Assembly: GCF_019823065.1 (NCBI RefSeq)
Contig: NZ_CP081966.1
Span: 5,115,501-5,179,500 of the forward strand
DNA: 64,000 nt
Reading direction: 5' to 3'
Source of the DNA: Pseudomonas mosselii
GTDB lineage: Bacteria; Pseudomonadota; Gammaproteobacteria; Pseudomonadales; Pseudomonadaceae
The notes below the pieces were generated by a model. That model saw only the letters and a list, made by a program, of their open reading frames with translations. It did not search any database and was not told the DNA's origin. Made by a program: the position numbers and the translations under genes. Positions 44,634-56,300 of the stretch are shown one piece after another (position 1 is the first letter of the stretch; each line of letters opens with the position of its first letter).

Positions 44634-46685
44634 TTGAAGCTGGAATTTCGAAACAGCTTATCGGTCAAGCTGCTGAGGGTCGTACTGCTCTCGGCGCTGG
44701 CTGTCGGCGTCGTACTCAGCTGTGCGCAGATCGTCTATGACGCCTACAAGACCCGCCAGGCGGTGAACAACGATGCCCAGCGCATCCTCGACATGTTCCG
44801 CGACCCATCGACCCAGGCGGTGTACAGCCTCGACCGGGAAATGGGCATGCAGGTGATGGAAGGCCTGTTCCAGGACGAGTCGGTGCGCATGGCCTCCATC
44901 GGCCACCCCAACGAAACCATGCTGGCGGAAAAGTCACGGCCGCTGCAGGACATGTCCATGCGCTGGCTGACCGACCTGATCCTCGACCAGGAGCGCACCT
45001 ACACCACGCAACTGGTCGGCCGTGGCCCTTACAGCGAGTATTATGGCGACCTGAGCATCACCCTCGACACCTCCTCCTACGGCGAGGACTTCCTGATCAA
45101 TGCCGTGATCATCTTCATCTCCGGCGTGCTGCGCGCCCTGGCCATGGGCCTGGTGTTGTACCTGGTGTACCACTGGCTGCTGACCAAGCCGCTGTCGAAG
45201 ATCATCGACCACCTGACCCAGATAAACCCCGACCGCCCCAGCCAGCACCAGATTCCGCAACTCAAGGGCCACGAGCGCAATGAGCTGGGCCTGTGGGTCA
45301 ACACCGCCAACCAACTGCTGGCCTCCATCGAGCGCAACACCCACCTGCGCCACGAGGCCGAGAACAGCCTGCAGCGCATGGCCCAATACGACTTCCTCAC
45401 CGGCCTGCCCAACCGCCAGCAGTTACAGCAGCAGCTGGACAAGATCCTGGTGGACGGCGGCCGCCTGCAGCGCCGTGTCGCCGTGCTGTGCGTGGGCCTG
45501 GACGACTTCAAGGGCATCAACGAGCAGTTCAGCTACCAGGTCGGCGACCAGTTGCTGCTGGCCCTGGCCGACCGCCTGCGCGCCCACAGCGGGCGGCTCG
45601 GCGCCCTGGCTCGCCTGGGCGGCGACCAGTTCGCCCTGGTCCAGGCCAACATCGAGCAACCCTATGAAGCCGCCGAGCTGGCCCAGAGCATCCTCGACGA
45701 CCTCGAAGCGCCCTTCGACCTCGACCAACAGCAGATCCGCCTGCGCGCCACCATCGGCATCACCCTGTTCCCCGAGGACGGCGACAGCACCGAGAAGCTC
45801 CTGCAGAAGGCCGAGCAGACCATGACCCTGGCCAAGGCCCGCTCGCGCAACCGCTATCAGTTCTACATTGCCAGCGTCGACAGCGAGATGCGCCGCCGTC
45901 GCGAATTGGAAAAAGACCTGCGCGAGGCCCTGTCACGCAACCAGCTGTACCTGGTGTACCAGCCGCAGATCAGCTACCGAGACCACCGTGTGGTCGGCGT
46001 AGAAGCGCTGCTACGCTGGCAGCATCCGGAGCTGGGCATGGTCCCGCCCGACCAGTTCATCCCGCTGGCCGAGCAGAACGGCAGCATCATCGGCATCGGT
46101 GAATGGGTGCTCGACCAGGCCTGCCGGCAGCTGCGCGAATGGCACGACCAGGGCTTCAGCGAGCTGCGCATGGCGGTCAACCTGTCCACGGTGCAACTGC
46201 ACCACAACGAACTGCCGCGGGTGGTCAACAACCTGCTGCAGGCCTACCGTCTGCCACCGCGCAGCCTGGAGCTGGAAGTCACCGAGACCGGCCTGATGGA
46301 AGACATCAGCACCGCCGCCCAGCACCTGCTGAGCCTGCGCCGTTCGGGCGCCTTGATCGCCATTGACGACTTCGGCACCGGCTATTCCTCGCTCAGCTAC
46401 CTGAAGTCGCTGCCGCTGGACAAGATCAAGATCGACAAGAGCTTCGTTCAGGACCTGCTTGACGATGACGACGACGCCACCATCGTTCGCGCCATCATCC
46501 AACTGGGCAAGAGCCTGGGCATGCAGGTGATCGCCGAAGGCGTGGAAACCGTCGAACAGGAGAGCTACATCATCGCCCAGGGCTGCCACGAGGGTCAGGG
46601 CTACCATTACAGCAAGCCGTTGTCGGCACGCGAACTGACCAGCTTCCTCAAACAGGCACAACGCAACCAGGTTTCCGCCCTGTAA
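44634..46685 (+). CDS. bifA: BifA, c-di-GMP phosphodiesterase (degenerate GGDEF plus EAL)
   Basis: A 683-residue inner-membrane protein. A membrane helix (about 10-30) is followed by a periplasmic sensor part, a second helix near 155-180, a GGDEF domain and an EAL domain. The GGDEF site is altered to GGDQF (329-333), as in BifA of P. aeruginosa. The EAL motif (457-459, in GVEALLRW) and the DDFGTGYSS loop are intact, so it should break down c-di-GMP and favour motility over biofilm. The start is TTG at 44634 with AAGGA 8 bases upstream; the longer ATG frame lacks a good site. Confidence 0.9.
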   Translation: MKLEFRNSLSVKLLRVVLLSALAVGVVLSCAQIVYDAYKTRQAVNNDAQRILDMFRDPSTQAVYSLDREMGMQVMEGLFQDESVRMASIGHPNETMLAEKSRPLQDMSMRWLTDLILDQERTYTTQLVGRGPYSEYYGDLSITLDTSSYGEDFLINAVIIFISGVLRALAMGLVLYLVYHWLLTKPLSKIIDHLTQINPDRPSQHQIPQLKGHERNELGLWVNTANQLLASIERNTHLRHEAENSLQRMAQYDFLTGLPNRQQLQQQLDKILVDGGRLQRRVAVLCVGLDDFKGINEQFSYQVGDQLLLALADRLRAHSGRLGALARLGGDQFALVQANIEQPYEAAELAQSILDDLEAPFDLDQQQIRLRATIGITLFPEDGDSTEKLLQKAEQTMTLAKARSRNRYQFYIASVDSEMRRRRELEKDLREALSRNQLYLVYQPQISYRDHRVVGVEALLRWQHPELGMVPPDQFIPLAEQNGSIIGIGEWVLDQACRQLREWHDQGFSELRMAVNLSTVQLHHNELPRVVNNLLQAYRLPPRSLELEVTETGLMEDISTAAQHLLSLRRSGALIAIDDFGTGYSSLSYLKSLPLDKIKIDKSFVQDLLDDDDDATIVRAIIQLGKSLGMQVIAEGVETVEQESYIIAQGCHEGQGYHYSKPLSARELTSFLKQAQRNQVSAL

Positions 46686-46752
46686 GCCCTGCCAGCCTTG
46701 GCGGTGCACCTTGAACGGGCGTTTGCATGAAATGCACGCCCGCCCCTTTACA

Positions 46753-46771
46753 GCAAATGCAAATCTTTCGC
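46753..46771 (+). promoter_or_regulatory. possible Fur box upstream of the imelysin gene
   Basis: GCAAATGCAAATCTTTCGC matches 12 of 19 positions of the Fur consensus by eye and lies 62 bp upstream of the imelysin start. Iron repression would fit the family, but the score is modest. Confidence 0.4.
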
Positions 46772-46833
46772 ATGATGTATTGGTTTCGCGTGCCACGGCG
46801 CACGGTCCAACCACACCACGCAGGAAACCAACA

Positions 46834-48171
<1,338 letters not shown>

Positions 48172-48191
48172 TCAGCGTCGCGGTTCAGCAG

Positions 48192-48220
48192 AGGCGGCCC
48201 TTGGGCCGCCTTTTTGTTTT
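48192..48220 (+). terminator. intrinsic terminator after the imelysin gene
   Basis: AGGCGGCCC pairs with GGGCCGCCT across TT, followed by TTTTGTTTT. It is a standard rho-independent terminator 20 bp after the stop codon. Confidence 0.85.
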
Positions 48221-48371
48221 CCAGCAGCACCACTGCTCCTACAGGTACGGAACTCGCCGATAACGGCCAACTGACAGTGATTTCATCCAGCAATTGCAAA
48301 TTGCTCTTATTCAAACACCCCCAGCCTGATAAGCTTGCACGCCGGTTTTTCGCCCATGCCCAGGATCCTCG

Positions 48372-49793
48372 ATGTCCTTGCTCCGCCTAAGCCCCCTGCT
48401 CTTGGCCTTCGCCCTCGCCGCCTGTGACGACGCCCCGCGCTTCACCCAGGCCGAACCCGGCGAAGCCCTCTCCGGCGGCAAGGCCACGGTGCAACGCAGC
48501 GACCGCAACGCCTATTCGCTGCCCTCGGCCAACCTGACGCCCGAGCGGCGCCTGGATTTCGCCGTGGGCAACAGCTTTTTCCGCAATCCCTGGGTAATCG
48601 CCCCCTCCACCACCACCGCCCGCGATGGCCTCGGCCCATTGTTCAACACCAACGCCTGCCAGAACTGCCACGTGCGCGACGGTCGAGGCCATCCGCCGGA
48701 GCCGGGCGACAGCAACGCGGTGTCGATGCTGGTGCGCCTGTCGATCCCCGACCAGCCCTACTACGCCCGCGAAATCGAACGCCTGGGTGTGGTTCCCGAG
48801 CCGGTCTACGGCACCCAGCTGCAGGACATGGCCATCCCCGGCGTGGCCCCGGAAGGCAAGGTGCGGGTGAGCTACGACAAGCACAGCGTCACCTTCAAGG
48901 ATGGCCACCAGGTCGAACTGCGCCGCCCGACGCTGCAGATCACCCAGCTCGGCTATGGCCCGCTGCACCCGGACACTCGCTTTTCGGCCCGGGTCGCCCC
49001 GCCGATGATCGGCCTGGGGCTGCTCGAGGCCATCCCCGAAGCCGACCTGCTGGCCAACGAAGACCCGGACGACCTCAACCGCGATGGCATCCGCGGCCGC
49101 GCCAACCGGGTATGGGACGACGCCCAGGGCAAGACCGTGGTCGGCCGCTTCGGCTGGAAGGCCGGGCAGCCCAACGTCAACCAGCAGAACGTGCACGCAT
49201 TTGCCGGCGACATGGGCCTTACCACCACCCTGATGCCGAAGGACGATTGCACCGCCGCGCAGGTCGATTGCCTGGCCGCGCCGAACGGTGACGGTCAGGA
49301 CGGCGAGAAGGAAGTCAGCGACAACATCCTGCGCCTGGTCACCTTCTACACCCGCAACCTCGCCGTGCCGGCCCGACGCAAAGTGGATACGCCCGAAGTG
49401 CTGGCGGGCAAGAACCTGTTCTACCAGGCCGGCTGCCAGGGCTGCCACACCCCGCAGTTCACCACCGCCGCCGATGCGTCCGAACCGGAACTGGCCGGCC
49501 AGGTGATCCGTCCCTACAGCGACCTGCTGCTTCACGACATGGGCCCGGGCCTGAGCGATGAACGCACCGAGTTCGCCGCCAATGGCCAGGACTGGCGCAC
49601 CCCGCCACTGTGGGGCATCGGCCTGAGCGAGACCGTCAGCGGCCACAGCCAGTTCCTCCACGACGGCCGCGCCCGCAACCTGCTTGAAGCCGTGCTCTGG
49701 CACGGTGGCGAGGCCCAGGCGGCGCGCGATCACGTGTTGACCTTCAATGCCGAGCAGCGCGCCGCGCTGCTGGCGTTCCTGAATTCCCTTTAA
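48372..49793 (+). CDS. di-haem c-type oxidoreductase-like lipoprotein (DUF1111)
   Basis: A 473-residue lipoprotein (signal LAFALAAC) with two haem c motifs, CQNCH (96-100) and CQGCH (355-359). The family layout is clear: FNTNACQNCHVRDGRGHPPE, VVGRFGWKAGQPNVNQQ and FLHDGRARNLLEAVLWHGGEA. It belongs to DUF1111 di-haem peroxidase-like proteins that neighbour imelysins. A role in periplasmic iron or haem redox chemistry is likely. Its start at 48372 has AGGA upstream; the next gene follows 19 bp later. Confidence 0.88.
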   Translation: MSLLRLSPLLLAFALAACDDAPRFTQAEPGEALSGGKATVQRSDRNAYSLPSANLTPERRLDFAVGNSFFRNPWVIAPSTTTARDGLGPLFNTNACQNCHVRDGRGHPPEPGDSNAVSMLVRLSIPDQPYYAREIERLGVVPEPVYGTQLQDMAIPGVAPEGKVRVSYDKHSVTFKDGHQVELRRPTLQITQLGYGPLHPDTRFSARVAPPMIGLGLLEAIPEADLLANEDPDDLNRDGIRGRANRVWDDAQGKTVVGRFGWKAGQPNVNQQNVHAFAGDMGLTTTLMPKDDCTAAQVDCLAAPNGDGQDGEKEVSDNILRLVTFYTRNLAVPARRKVDTPEVLAGKNLFYQAGCQGCHTPQFTTAADASEPELAGQVIRPYSDLLLHDMGPGLSDERTEFAANGQDWRTPPLWGIGLSETVSGHSQFLHDGRARNLLEAVLWHGGEAQAARDHVLTFNAEQRAALLAFLNSL

Positions 49794-49812
49794 ACCGCAC
49801 AAGGAGCCGGGC

Positions 49813-50877
49813 ATGTTCCGACCCAAACTGTTGTTCACCAGCCTCGCCGCACTTGCCCTCGGCGCCTGCTCGCCGCAAGATCCGCAGGCGGTGACCTCCG
49901 CTGCCATCGCCAAGCAAGTGATCCTGCCGACCTATAGCCGCTGGGTCGAGGCCGACCGGCAGTTGGCCGCCAGCGCCTTGGCCTACTGCGAAGGCAAACA
50001 GTCCCTGGAGACCGCCCGCACCGACTTCCTCCACGCCCAGAAGGCCTGGGCCGAACTGCAGCCATTGCTGGTCGGCCCGCTGGCCGAGGGCAACCGCCCG
50101 TGGCAGGTGCAGTTCTGGCCGGACAAGAAGAACCTGGTCGGCCGCCAGGTCGAGCAGTTGGTCAACGGCGAACAGGCGGTCACCGCCGAGTCGCTGGGCA
50201 AAGCCAGCGTGGTGGTGCGTGGCCTGTCGGCCTACGAATACATCCTGTTCGACAGCAAGCCGGACATCGCCAGCGCCGAGCAGAAAGCCCGCTACTGCCC
50301 GCTGCTGGTGGCCATCGGCGAACACCAGAAGGCCCTGGCCGAGGAAATCCTCAAGGGCTGGAACAGCACCGACGGCATGCTGTCGCAGATGACCAAGTTC
50401 CCCAACCAGCGCTACGCCGACTCCCACGAGGCGATCGCCGACCTGCTGCGGGCCCAGGTCACCGCCCTGGACACCCTGAAGAAGAAACTCGGCGCGCCGA
50501 TGGGCCGCCAGAGCAAGGGGATCGCGCAGCCGCTGCAGGCCGAGGCCTGGCGCAGCCACTCGTCGATCAAGAGCCTGGAAGCCTCGCTCAAGGCCGCCCA
50601 GACGGTTTGGGTCGGGGTCGACAACCAGGGCCTGCGCGGCCTGCTGGGCAAGGATCAGGCGGCACTGGCGCAAAAGATCGACGACGCCTACGCTGCGGCG
50701 ATCAAGCTGCTGGCCGACAACCAGAAGACCTTGGGCGAACTGCTGGCCGACGACGCCGGCAAGCAGACCCTCAACCAGATCTACGACGCACTCAACGTCG
50801 TCCACCGCCTGCACGAAGGCGAGCTGGCCAAGGCGTTGAACATCCAGCTGGGCTTCAATGCCAACGACGGTGACTGA
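49813..50877 (+). CDS. second imelysin-family lipoprotein
   Basis: A 354-residue lipoprotein (signal LAALALGAC, cysteine at 19) with an imelysin-like helical fold. The place of the GxHxxE motif reads G137-L-S139-A-Y-E142 (GLSAYEYILFD), so the histidine is replaced by serine. It may bind a partner and not a metal. It lies between the di-haem gene and DUF1513 with gaps of 19 and 2 bp, clearly one operon. AAGGAG precedes the start. Confidence 0.86.
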   Translation: MFRPKLLFTSLAALALGACSPQDPQAVTSAAIAKQVILPTYSRWVEADRQLAASALAYCEGKQSLETARTDFLHAQKAWAELQPLLVGPLAEGNRPWQVQFWPDKKNLVGRQVEQLVNGEQAVTAESLGKASVVVRGLSAYEYILFDSKPDIASAEQKARYCPLLVAIGEHQKALAEEILKGWNSTDGMLSQMTKFPNQRYADSHEAIADLLRAQVTALDTLKKKLGAPMGRQSKGIAQPLQAEAWRSHSSIKSLEASLKAAQTVWVGVDNQGLRGLLGKDQAALAQKIDDAYAAAIKLLADNQKTLGELLADDAGKQTLNQIYDALNVVHRLHEGELAKALNIQLGFNANDGD

Positions 50878-50879
50878 TC

Positions 50880-51977
50880 ATGCTGCGACGCCAGGCCCTG
50901 AAACTCGGTAGCGTGTTGCTCAGCGCCCTGACCCTGGGCGGCTGGAGCCTGTTCCGCGGCAAAGGCAGCGAACCGTTGCTGCTGTCGGCGCGCGACGACA
51001 GCGACGGCAAGCACTACGCCGTGGGCTTTCGCCTGGACGGCACCCAGGTGTTCAGCACCCAGGTGGCCCAGCGTTGCCATGCGATCATCAACCACCCGAC
51101 GCTGCCGATCGCCTTGTTCGTCGCGCGCCGCCCCGGTACCGAGAGCTACCTGGTCGACCTGCGCGACGGCCGGCTGCTGCAGACCCTCGCCTCGCAACCG
51201 CAGCGGCACTTCTACGGCCATGCGGTGATCCACAAGGACGGCGAGTGGCTGTACACCACCGAGAACGACACCACCGACCCCGGTCGCGGCGTGCTGGGCG
51301 TCTATCGGTTCGAAGGCGAACGTCTGGTGCACAGCGGCGAGCTTTCCACCCACGGCATCGGCCCCCATGAGGTGGCCTGGCTGCCCGATGGCGAAACCCT
51401 GGTGGTGGCCAACGGCGGTATCCGCACCGAGGCCGAAAGCCGGGTGGAGATGAACCTCGACGCCATGGAGCCGAGCCTGGTGCTGATGCAGCGCGACGGC
51501 ACCCTGTTGAGCAAGGAGACCCTGGCCCAGCAGATGAACAGCGTGCGCCACCTGGCGGTGGGCGACGATGGCACCATCGCCGCCTGCCAGCAGTTCATGG
51601 GCGGCTCCGAGGAGACCGCCGAGCTACTGGCGATCAAGCGTCCGGGCGAGCCGTTCAAGGCCTTCCCGGTGCCGGAGCGCCAGCTGCAGTCGATGGCCCA
51701 ATACACCGCCAGCGTCGCCATCCACAGCGACCTGCGCCTGGTGGCCTTGACCGCGCCACGGGCCAATCGCCTGTTCATCTGGGATCTGGACAGCGGCGCG
51801 GTGAAGCTCGATGCACCGATGCCCGATTGCGCCGGGGTCGGGGCGGTGAAGGATGGCTTCGTCGTTACCTCCGGGCAGGGGCGTTGCCGGTTCTACGATT
51901 GCCGCAAGGCAGAGCTGATCGGCCAGCCGATGAACCTGCCTTCAGGCTTCTGGGATAACCACCTGCATCTGGTCTGA
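50880..51977 (+). CDS. DUF1513 family periplasmic protein
   Basis: A 365-residue protein with a twin-arginine-like start (MLRRQALKLGSVLLSALTLGG). The repeated strand pattern fits a beta-propeller: HYAVGFRLDGTQVFSTQV, YGHAVIHKDGEWLYTTEN and HGIGPHEVAWLPDGETLVVANGG. It is the last gene of the di-haem-imelysin operon in Pseudomonas. The function is unknown; iron-cluster membership suggests a role in that pathway. The start has GGTGAC upstream. Confidence 0.87.
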   Translation: MLRRQALKLGSVLLSALTLGGWSLFRGKGSEPLLLSARDDSDGKHYAVGFRLDGTQVFSTQVAQRCHAIINHPTLPIALFVARRPGTESYLVDLRDGRLLQTLASQPQRHFYGHAVIHKDGEWLYTTENDTTDPGRGVLGVYRFEGERLVHSGELSTHGIGPHEVAWLPDGETLVVANGGIRTEAESRVEMNLDAMEPSLVLMQRDGTLLSKETLAQQMNSVRHLAVGDDGTIAACQQFMGGSEETAELLAIKRPGEPFKAFPVPERQLQSMAQYTASVAIHSDLRLVALTAPRANRLFIWDLDSGAVKLDAPMPDCAGVGAVKDGFVVTSGQGRCRFYDCRKAELIGQPMNLPSGFWDNHLHLV

Positions 51978-52152
51978 TTTGTCGTAAAAGCTATCGCGGT
52001 GCGCCGATGCGACTTGCACCGCGATTTGGCCGGCACACGTTTGTCCCTCCTCTTTTCCAGAAAACCGACAATACTTTCCCTCACCGCACGTGGGCCGGAT
52101 CGCCCGAGGTCGTGCCCGATAAATAACAAACCCACCTCCAGGGAACCGGACC

Positions 52153-53295
52153 ATGTTGCGCCGCCGCATGCTGATCATGTTGGCCGTCGTCCTGCTGATC
52201 GTATTGATCCTGGGGGGCATCAAGGCCTTTTCCATCTACAAGCAGGTGCAGATGTTCTCGCAGCCCCGGCCGCCGGTCAGCGTGGCCGCGGCCCAAGCCG
52301 AGCGGCGCCAATGGCAGGAGCGCCTGCCAGCGGTTGGCAGCCTCAAGGCCTATCAGGGCGTGGAACTGAGTCTGGAAGTTGCCGGTACCGTGAAGTCGCT
52401 GCACTTCGAATCCGGGCAACAAGTGAAAGCCGGCCAGTTGCTGCTGCAACTGGACAGCGACCAGGAAACCGCCCTGCTCGGCACTGCGCAGGCCGACCTG
52501 GGGCTGGCCAAGGTCGACTTCGGCCGGGGTAGCCAGCTGGTCGGCGATTCGGCCATCTCCCGCGGCGAGTTCGACCGCCTGACCGCCCAGTACCGGCGTA
52601 ACCAGGCAGTGGTCGAACAGCTCAAGGCCTCGCTGGCGAAAAAGAGCATCAGCGCCCCGTTCAGCGGCACCATCGGCATTCGTCAGGTGGACGTCGGCGC
52701 CTACCTGGCCAGCGGTACGGTGATCGCCACCCTGCAGGACCTGTCCAGCCTCTATGTCGACTTCAATGTGCCCGAGCAGGCGCTGCCGCACCTGAGCCTG
52801 GGCCAGCGAGTACTGGCACAAGTGGCCGCCTACCCCGACCAGACCTTCTCCGCCAGCCTCAGTGCAATCAACCCCAAGGTCGAGGAAAGCACCCGCAACC
52901 TGCTGGTCCGCGCCACCCTGGCCAACCCCGAAGGCAAGCTCCTGCCGGGCATGTTCGCGAGCCTTCAAGTGCTGTTGCCCGACCCGCAGCCGCTGGTGGT
53001 GGTGCCGGAGAACGCCATCACCTATACCCTCTACGGCAATTCGGTGTACCGGGTCAGCGAGAAAAAGGGCGAGGACGGCCAGCCCCAGCGTGACGCCAAC
53101 GGCCAGCCAAAGCTGATTGCCGAACAGCTCACCGTGCAGACGGGCGAGCGCCGTGAAGGCTGGGTCGTGGTGCTCAAGGGGCTGCAGGCCGGCGATCAGG
53201 TGGTCACTGCCGGCCAGCTCAAACTGAGCCCCGGCGCGGCGATCCGCATCAGCGCCGACAACGCCCTCAAGCCCGCCGCGCCCGGCGCGAAGTGA
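52153..53295 (+). CDS. mexV: RND periplasmic adaptor (MexV-like)
   Basis: A 380-residue adaptor with an N-terminal membrane anchor (MLRRRMLIMLAVVLLIVLILGGIK). Typical adaptor text follows: VGSLKAYQGVELSLEVAGTVKSLHFESGQQVKAGQLLLQLD and KKSISAPFSGTIGIRQVDVG. It is not a lipoprotein, unlike the cargo adaptor. The pump gene follows 13 bp later. Synteny with PA4374-PA4375 next to the imelysin cluster supports the MexVW name. It needs a separate outer-membrane protein; none is encoded nearby. Confidence 0.8.
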   Translation: MLRRRMLIMLAVVLLIVLILGGIKAFSIYKQVQMFSQPRPPVSVAAAQAERRQWQERLPAVGSLKAYQGVELSLEVAGTVKSLHFESGQQVKAGQLLLQLDSDQETALLGTAQADLGLAKVDFGRGSQLVGDSAISRGEFDRLTAQYRRNQAVVEQLKASLAKKSISAPFSGTIGIRQVDVGAYLASGTVIATLQDLSSLYVDFNVPEQALPHLSLGQRVLAQVAAYPDQTFSASLSAINPKVEESTRNLLVRATLANPEGKLLPGMFASLQVLLPDPQPLVVVPENAITYTLYGNSVYRVSEKKGEDGQPQRDANGQPKLIAEQLTVQTGERREGWVVVLKGLQAGDQVVTAGQLKLSPGAAIRISADNALKPAAPGAK

Positions 53296-53308
53296 ACGGG
53301 AGGCGGCC

Positions 53309-56300
53309 ATGGCGTTCACCGACCCGTTCATCCGCCGCCCGGTGCTGGCCTGCGTGGTCAGCCTGCTGATCCTGCTGCTCGGCCTGCAGGCTTGGAACAA
53401 GCTGCAGATCCGCCAGTACCCGCAGATGGAAAACGCACTGATTACCGTCACCACCGCCTACCCCGGGGCCAATGCCGAAACCATCCAGGGCTATATCACC
53501 CAACCCTTGCAGCAGAGCCTGGCCAGCGCCGACGGCATCGACTACATGACCTCGGTGAGCCGGCAGAACTTTTCGGTGATCTCGGTCTATGCGCGAATCG
53601 GCGCCGACACCGACCGTCTGTTCACCCAGTTGCTGGCCAAGGCCAACGAGGTGCGCAACAAGCTGCCCCAGGACTCCGAGGACCCGGTGCTGAGCAAGGA
53701 GGCCGCCGATGCCTCAGCGCTGATGTACATCAGCTTCTACAGCGACGAAATGAGCAACCCGCAGATCACCGACTACCTGTCCCGGGTCATCCAGCCCAAG
53801 CTGGCCACGCTGCCCGGCATGGCCGAGGCCGAGATCCTTGGCAACCAGGTGTTCGCCATGCGCATCTGGATCGACCCGGTGAAGCTGGCCGGCTTCGGCC
53901 TGTCGGCGGTGGACGTGACCAACGCCGTGCGCCGCTACAACTTCCTCTCCGCCGCCGGTGAGGTGAAGGGCCAGTACGTGGCCACCAGCATCAACGCCAC
54001 CACCGAGCTGAAATCCGCCGAGGCCTTTGCCGCCCTGCCGGTCAAGACCAGTGGCGACAGCCGGGTGTTGCTGGGCGATGTGGCGCGGGTGGAAATGGGC
54101 GCGGAAAACTACGACACGGTCAGTTCGTTCGACGGCACGCCGTCGGTGTACATCGGCATCAAGGCCACGCCGGCAGCCAACCCGCTGGAGGTGATCAAGG
54201 AGGTGCGGCGGATCATGCCGCAGCTCGAAGAGGCGCTGCCCGCCAGCCTCAAGGTGTCCATCGCCTACGACGCCACCCTGTTCATCCAGGCGTCCATCGA
54301 CGAAGTGATCAAGACCCTCGGCGAAGCGGTGCTGATCGTCATCGTCGTGGTGTTCCTGTTCCTCGGCGCCCTGCGTTCGGTGGTGATCCCGGTGGTGACC
54401 ATCCCGCTATCGATGATCGGCGTGCTGTTTTTCATGCAGATGATGGGCTACTCGCTGAACCTGCTGACGCTGCTGGCCATGGTGTTGGCCATCGGCCTGG
54501 TGGTGGACGACGCGATCGTCGTGGTGGAGAACATCCACCGTCATATCGAGGAGGGCAAGTCGCCCTTCGACGCAGCCCTGGAAGGTGCCCGCGAGATCGC
54601 CCTGCCGGTGGTGTCGATGACCATCACCTTGGCCGCGGTGTACGCGCCCATCGGTTTTCTCACCGGGTTGACCGGTGCCCTGTTCAAGGAGTTTGCCCTG
54701 ACCCTGGCCGGGGCGGTGGTCATTTCCGGCATCGTCGCCCTCACACTGTCACCGATGATGTGCGCCCTGCTGCTGCGCCACGAGCAGAACCCCAGCGGCC
54801 TGGCCCATCGCCTGGACCTGATCTTCGACGCGCTCAAGGTGCGCTACCAGCGCCTGCTGCACGGCACCCTGAACAGCCGCCCGGTGGTGCTGGTGTTCGC
54901 CGTGCTGATTCTGTGCCTGATCCCGGCCTTGCTGATGTTCACCCGCACCGAACTGGCGCCGGAGGAAGACCAGGGGGTGATCTTCATGATAAGCAGCTCG
55001 CCGCAGACCGCCAACCTGGACTACCTCAACGCCTACACCGACCAGTTCACGCCGATCTTCAAGCGCTTCCCCGAGTACTACTCGTCGTTCCAGATCAACG
55101 GTTTCAACGGTGTGCAGAGCGGGATCGGTGGCTTCCTGCTCAAGCCCTGGAACGAGCGCGAGCGCACGCAGATGCAGTTGTTGCCGCTGGTGCAGGCCGA
55201 GCTTGAGCAGATTGGCGGGCTGCAGATCTTCGGCTTCAACCTGCCGTCGCTGCCCGGCACCGGCGAGGGCCTGCCGTTCCAACTGGTGATCAACACCGCC
55301 GGTGACTACCCAGCCCTGCTGGAGGTGGCCCAGCGGGTCAAGGAACGCGCCCAGGCGTCGGGCAAGTTCGCTTTCCTCGACATCGACCTGGCCTTCGATA
55401 AACCCGAGGTGGTGATCGACATCGACCGCGCCAAGGCGGCGCAGATGGGGGTGTCGATGGACACCCTGGGCAGCACCCTGGCGACCTTGCTGGGCGAGGC
55501 CGAGATCAACCGCTTCACCCTGGAGGGCCGCAGCTACAAGGTAATCGCCCAGGTCGAGCGTCCTTACCGGGCCAATCCTGGCTGGCTGAACAACTACTAC
55601 GTGAAGAACGAGCAGGGCCAGTTGCTGCCGCTCGCGACCCTGATCACCCTCAACGACCGTGCCCGGCCGCGCCAGCTCAACCAGTTCCAGCAGTTGAACT
55701 CGGCGATCATCCAGGGGGTGCCGCTGGTGAGCATGGGCGAGGCCCTGGAAACCGTGCGCGCCATCGCTCGCGAGGAGGCGCCTGAGGGGTTCTCGCTGGA
55801 CTATGCCGGGACGGCGCGGCAGTTCGTCCAGGAGGGCAGTGCGTTGTGGGTGACCTTCGGCCTGGCGCTCGCGATCATCTTCCTGGTGCTGGCGGCGCAG
55901 TTCGAGAGTTTCCGGGATCCGCTGGTGATTCTGGTAACGGTGCCGTTGTCGATCTGCGGGGCGTTGTTGCCGTTGTTCCTGGGGGTTTCGAGCATGAACA
56001 TCTATACCCAGGTGGGGTTGGTGACCCTGATCGGGCTGATCACCAAGCACGGGATTCTTATTGTCGAGTTTGCCAATCAGCTACGGGACGAGCGAGGGCT
56101 TGGGGTGCGGGAGGCGATCGAGGAGGCCGCCGCGATTCGCCTGCGGCCTGTGCTGATGACCACGGCGGCCATGGTGTTTGGCATGGTGCCCCTGATTTTG
56201 GCCTCCGGGGCCGGGGCGGTCAGCCGGTTTGATATCGGGATGGTGATTGCGACCGGGATGTCGGTTGGGACGCTGTTTACGCTGTTTGTTTTGCCTTGCA

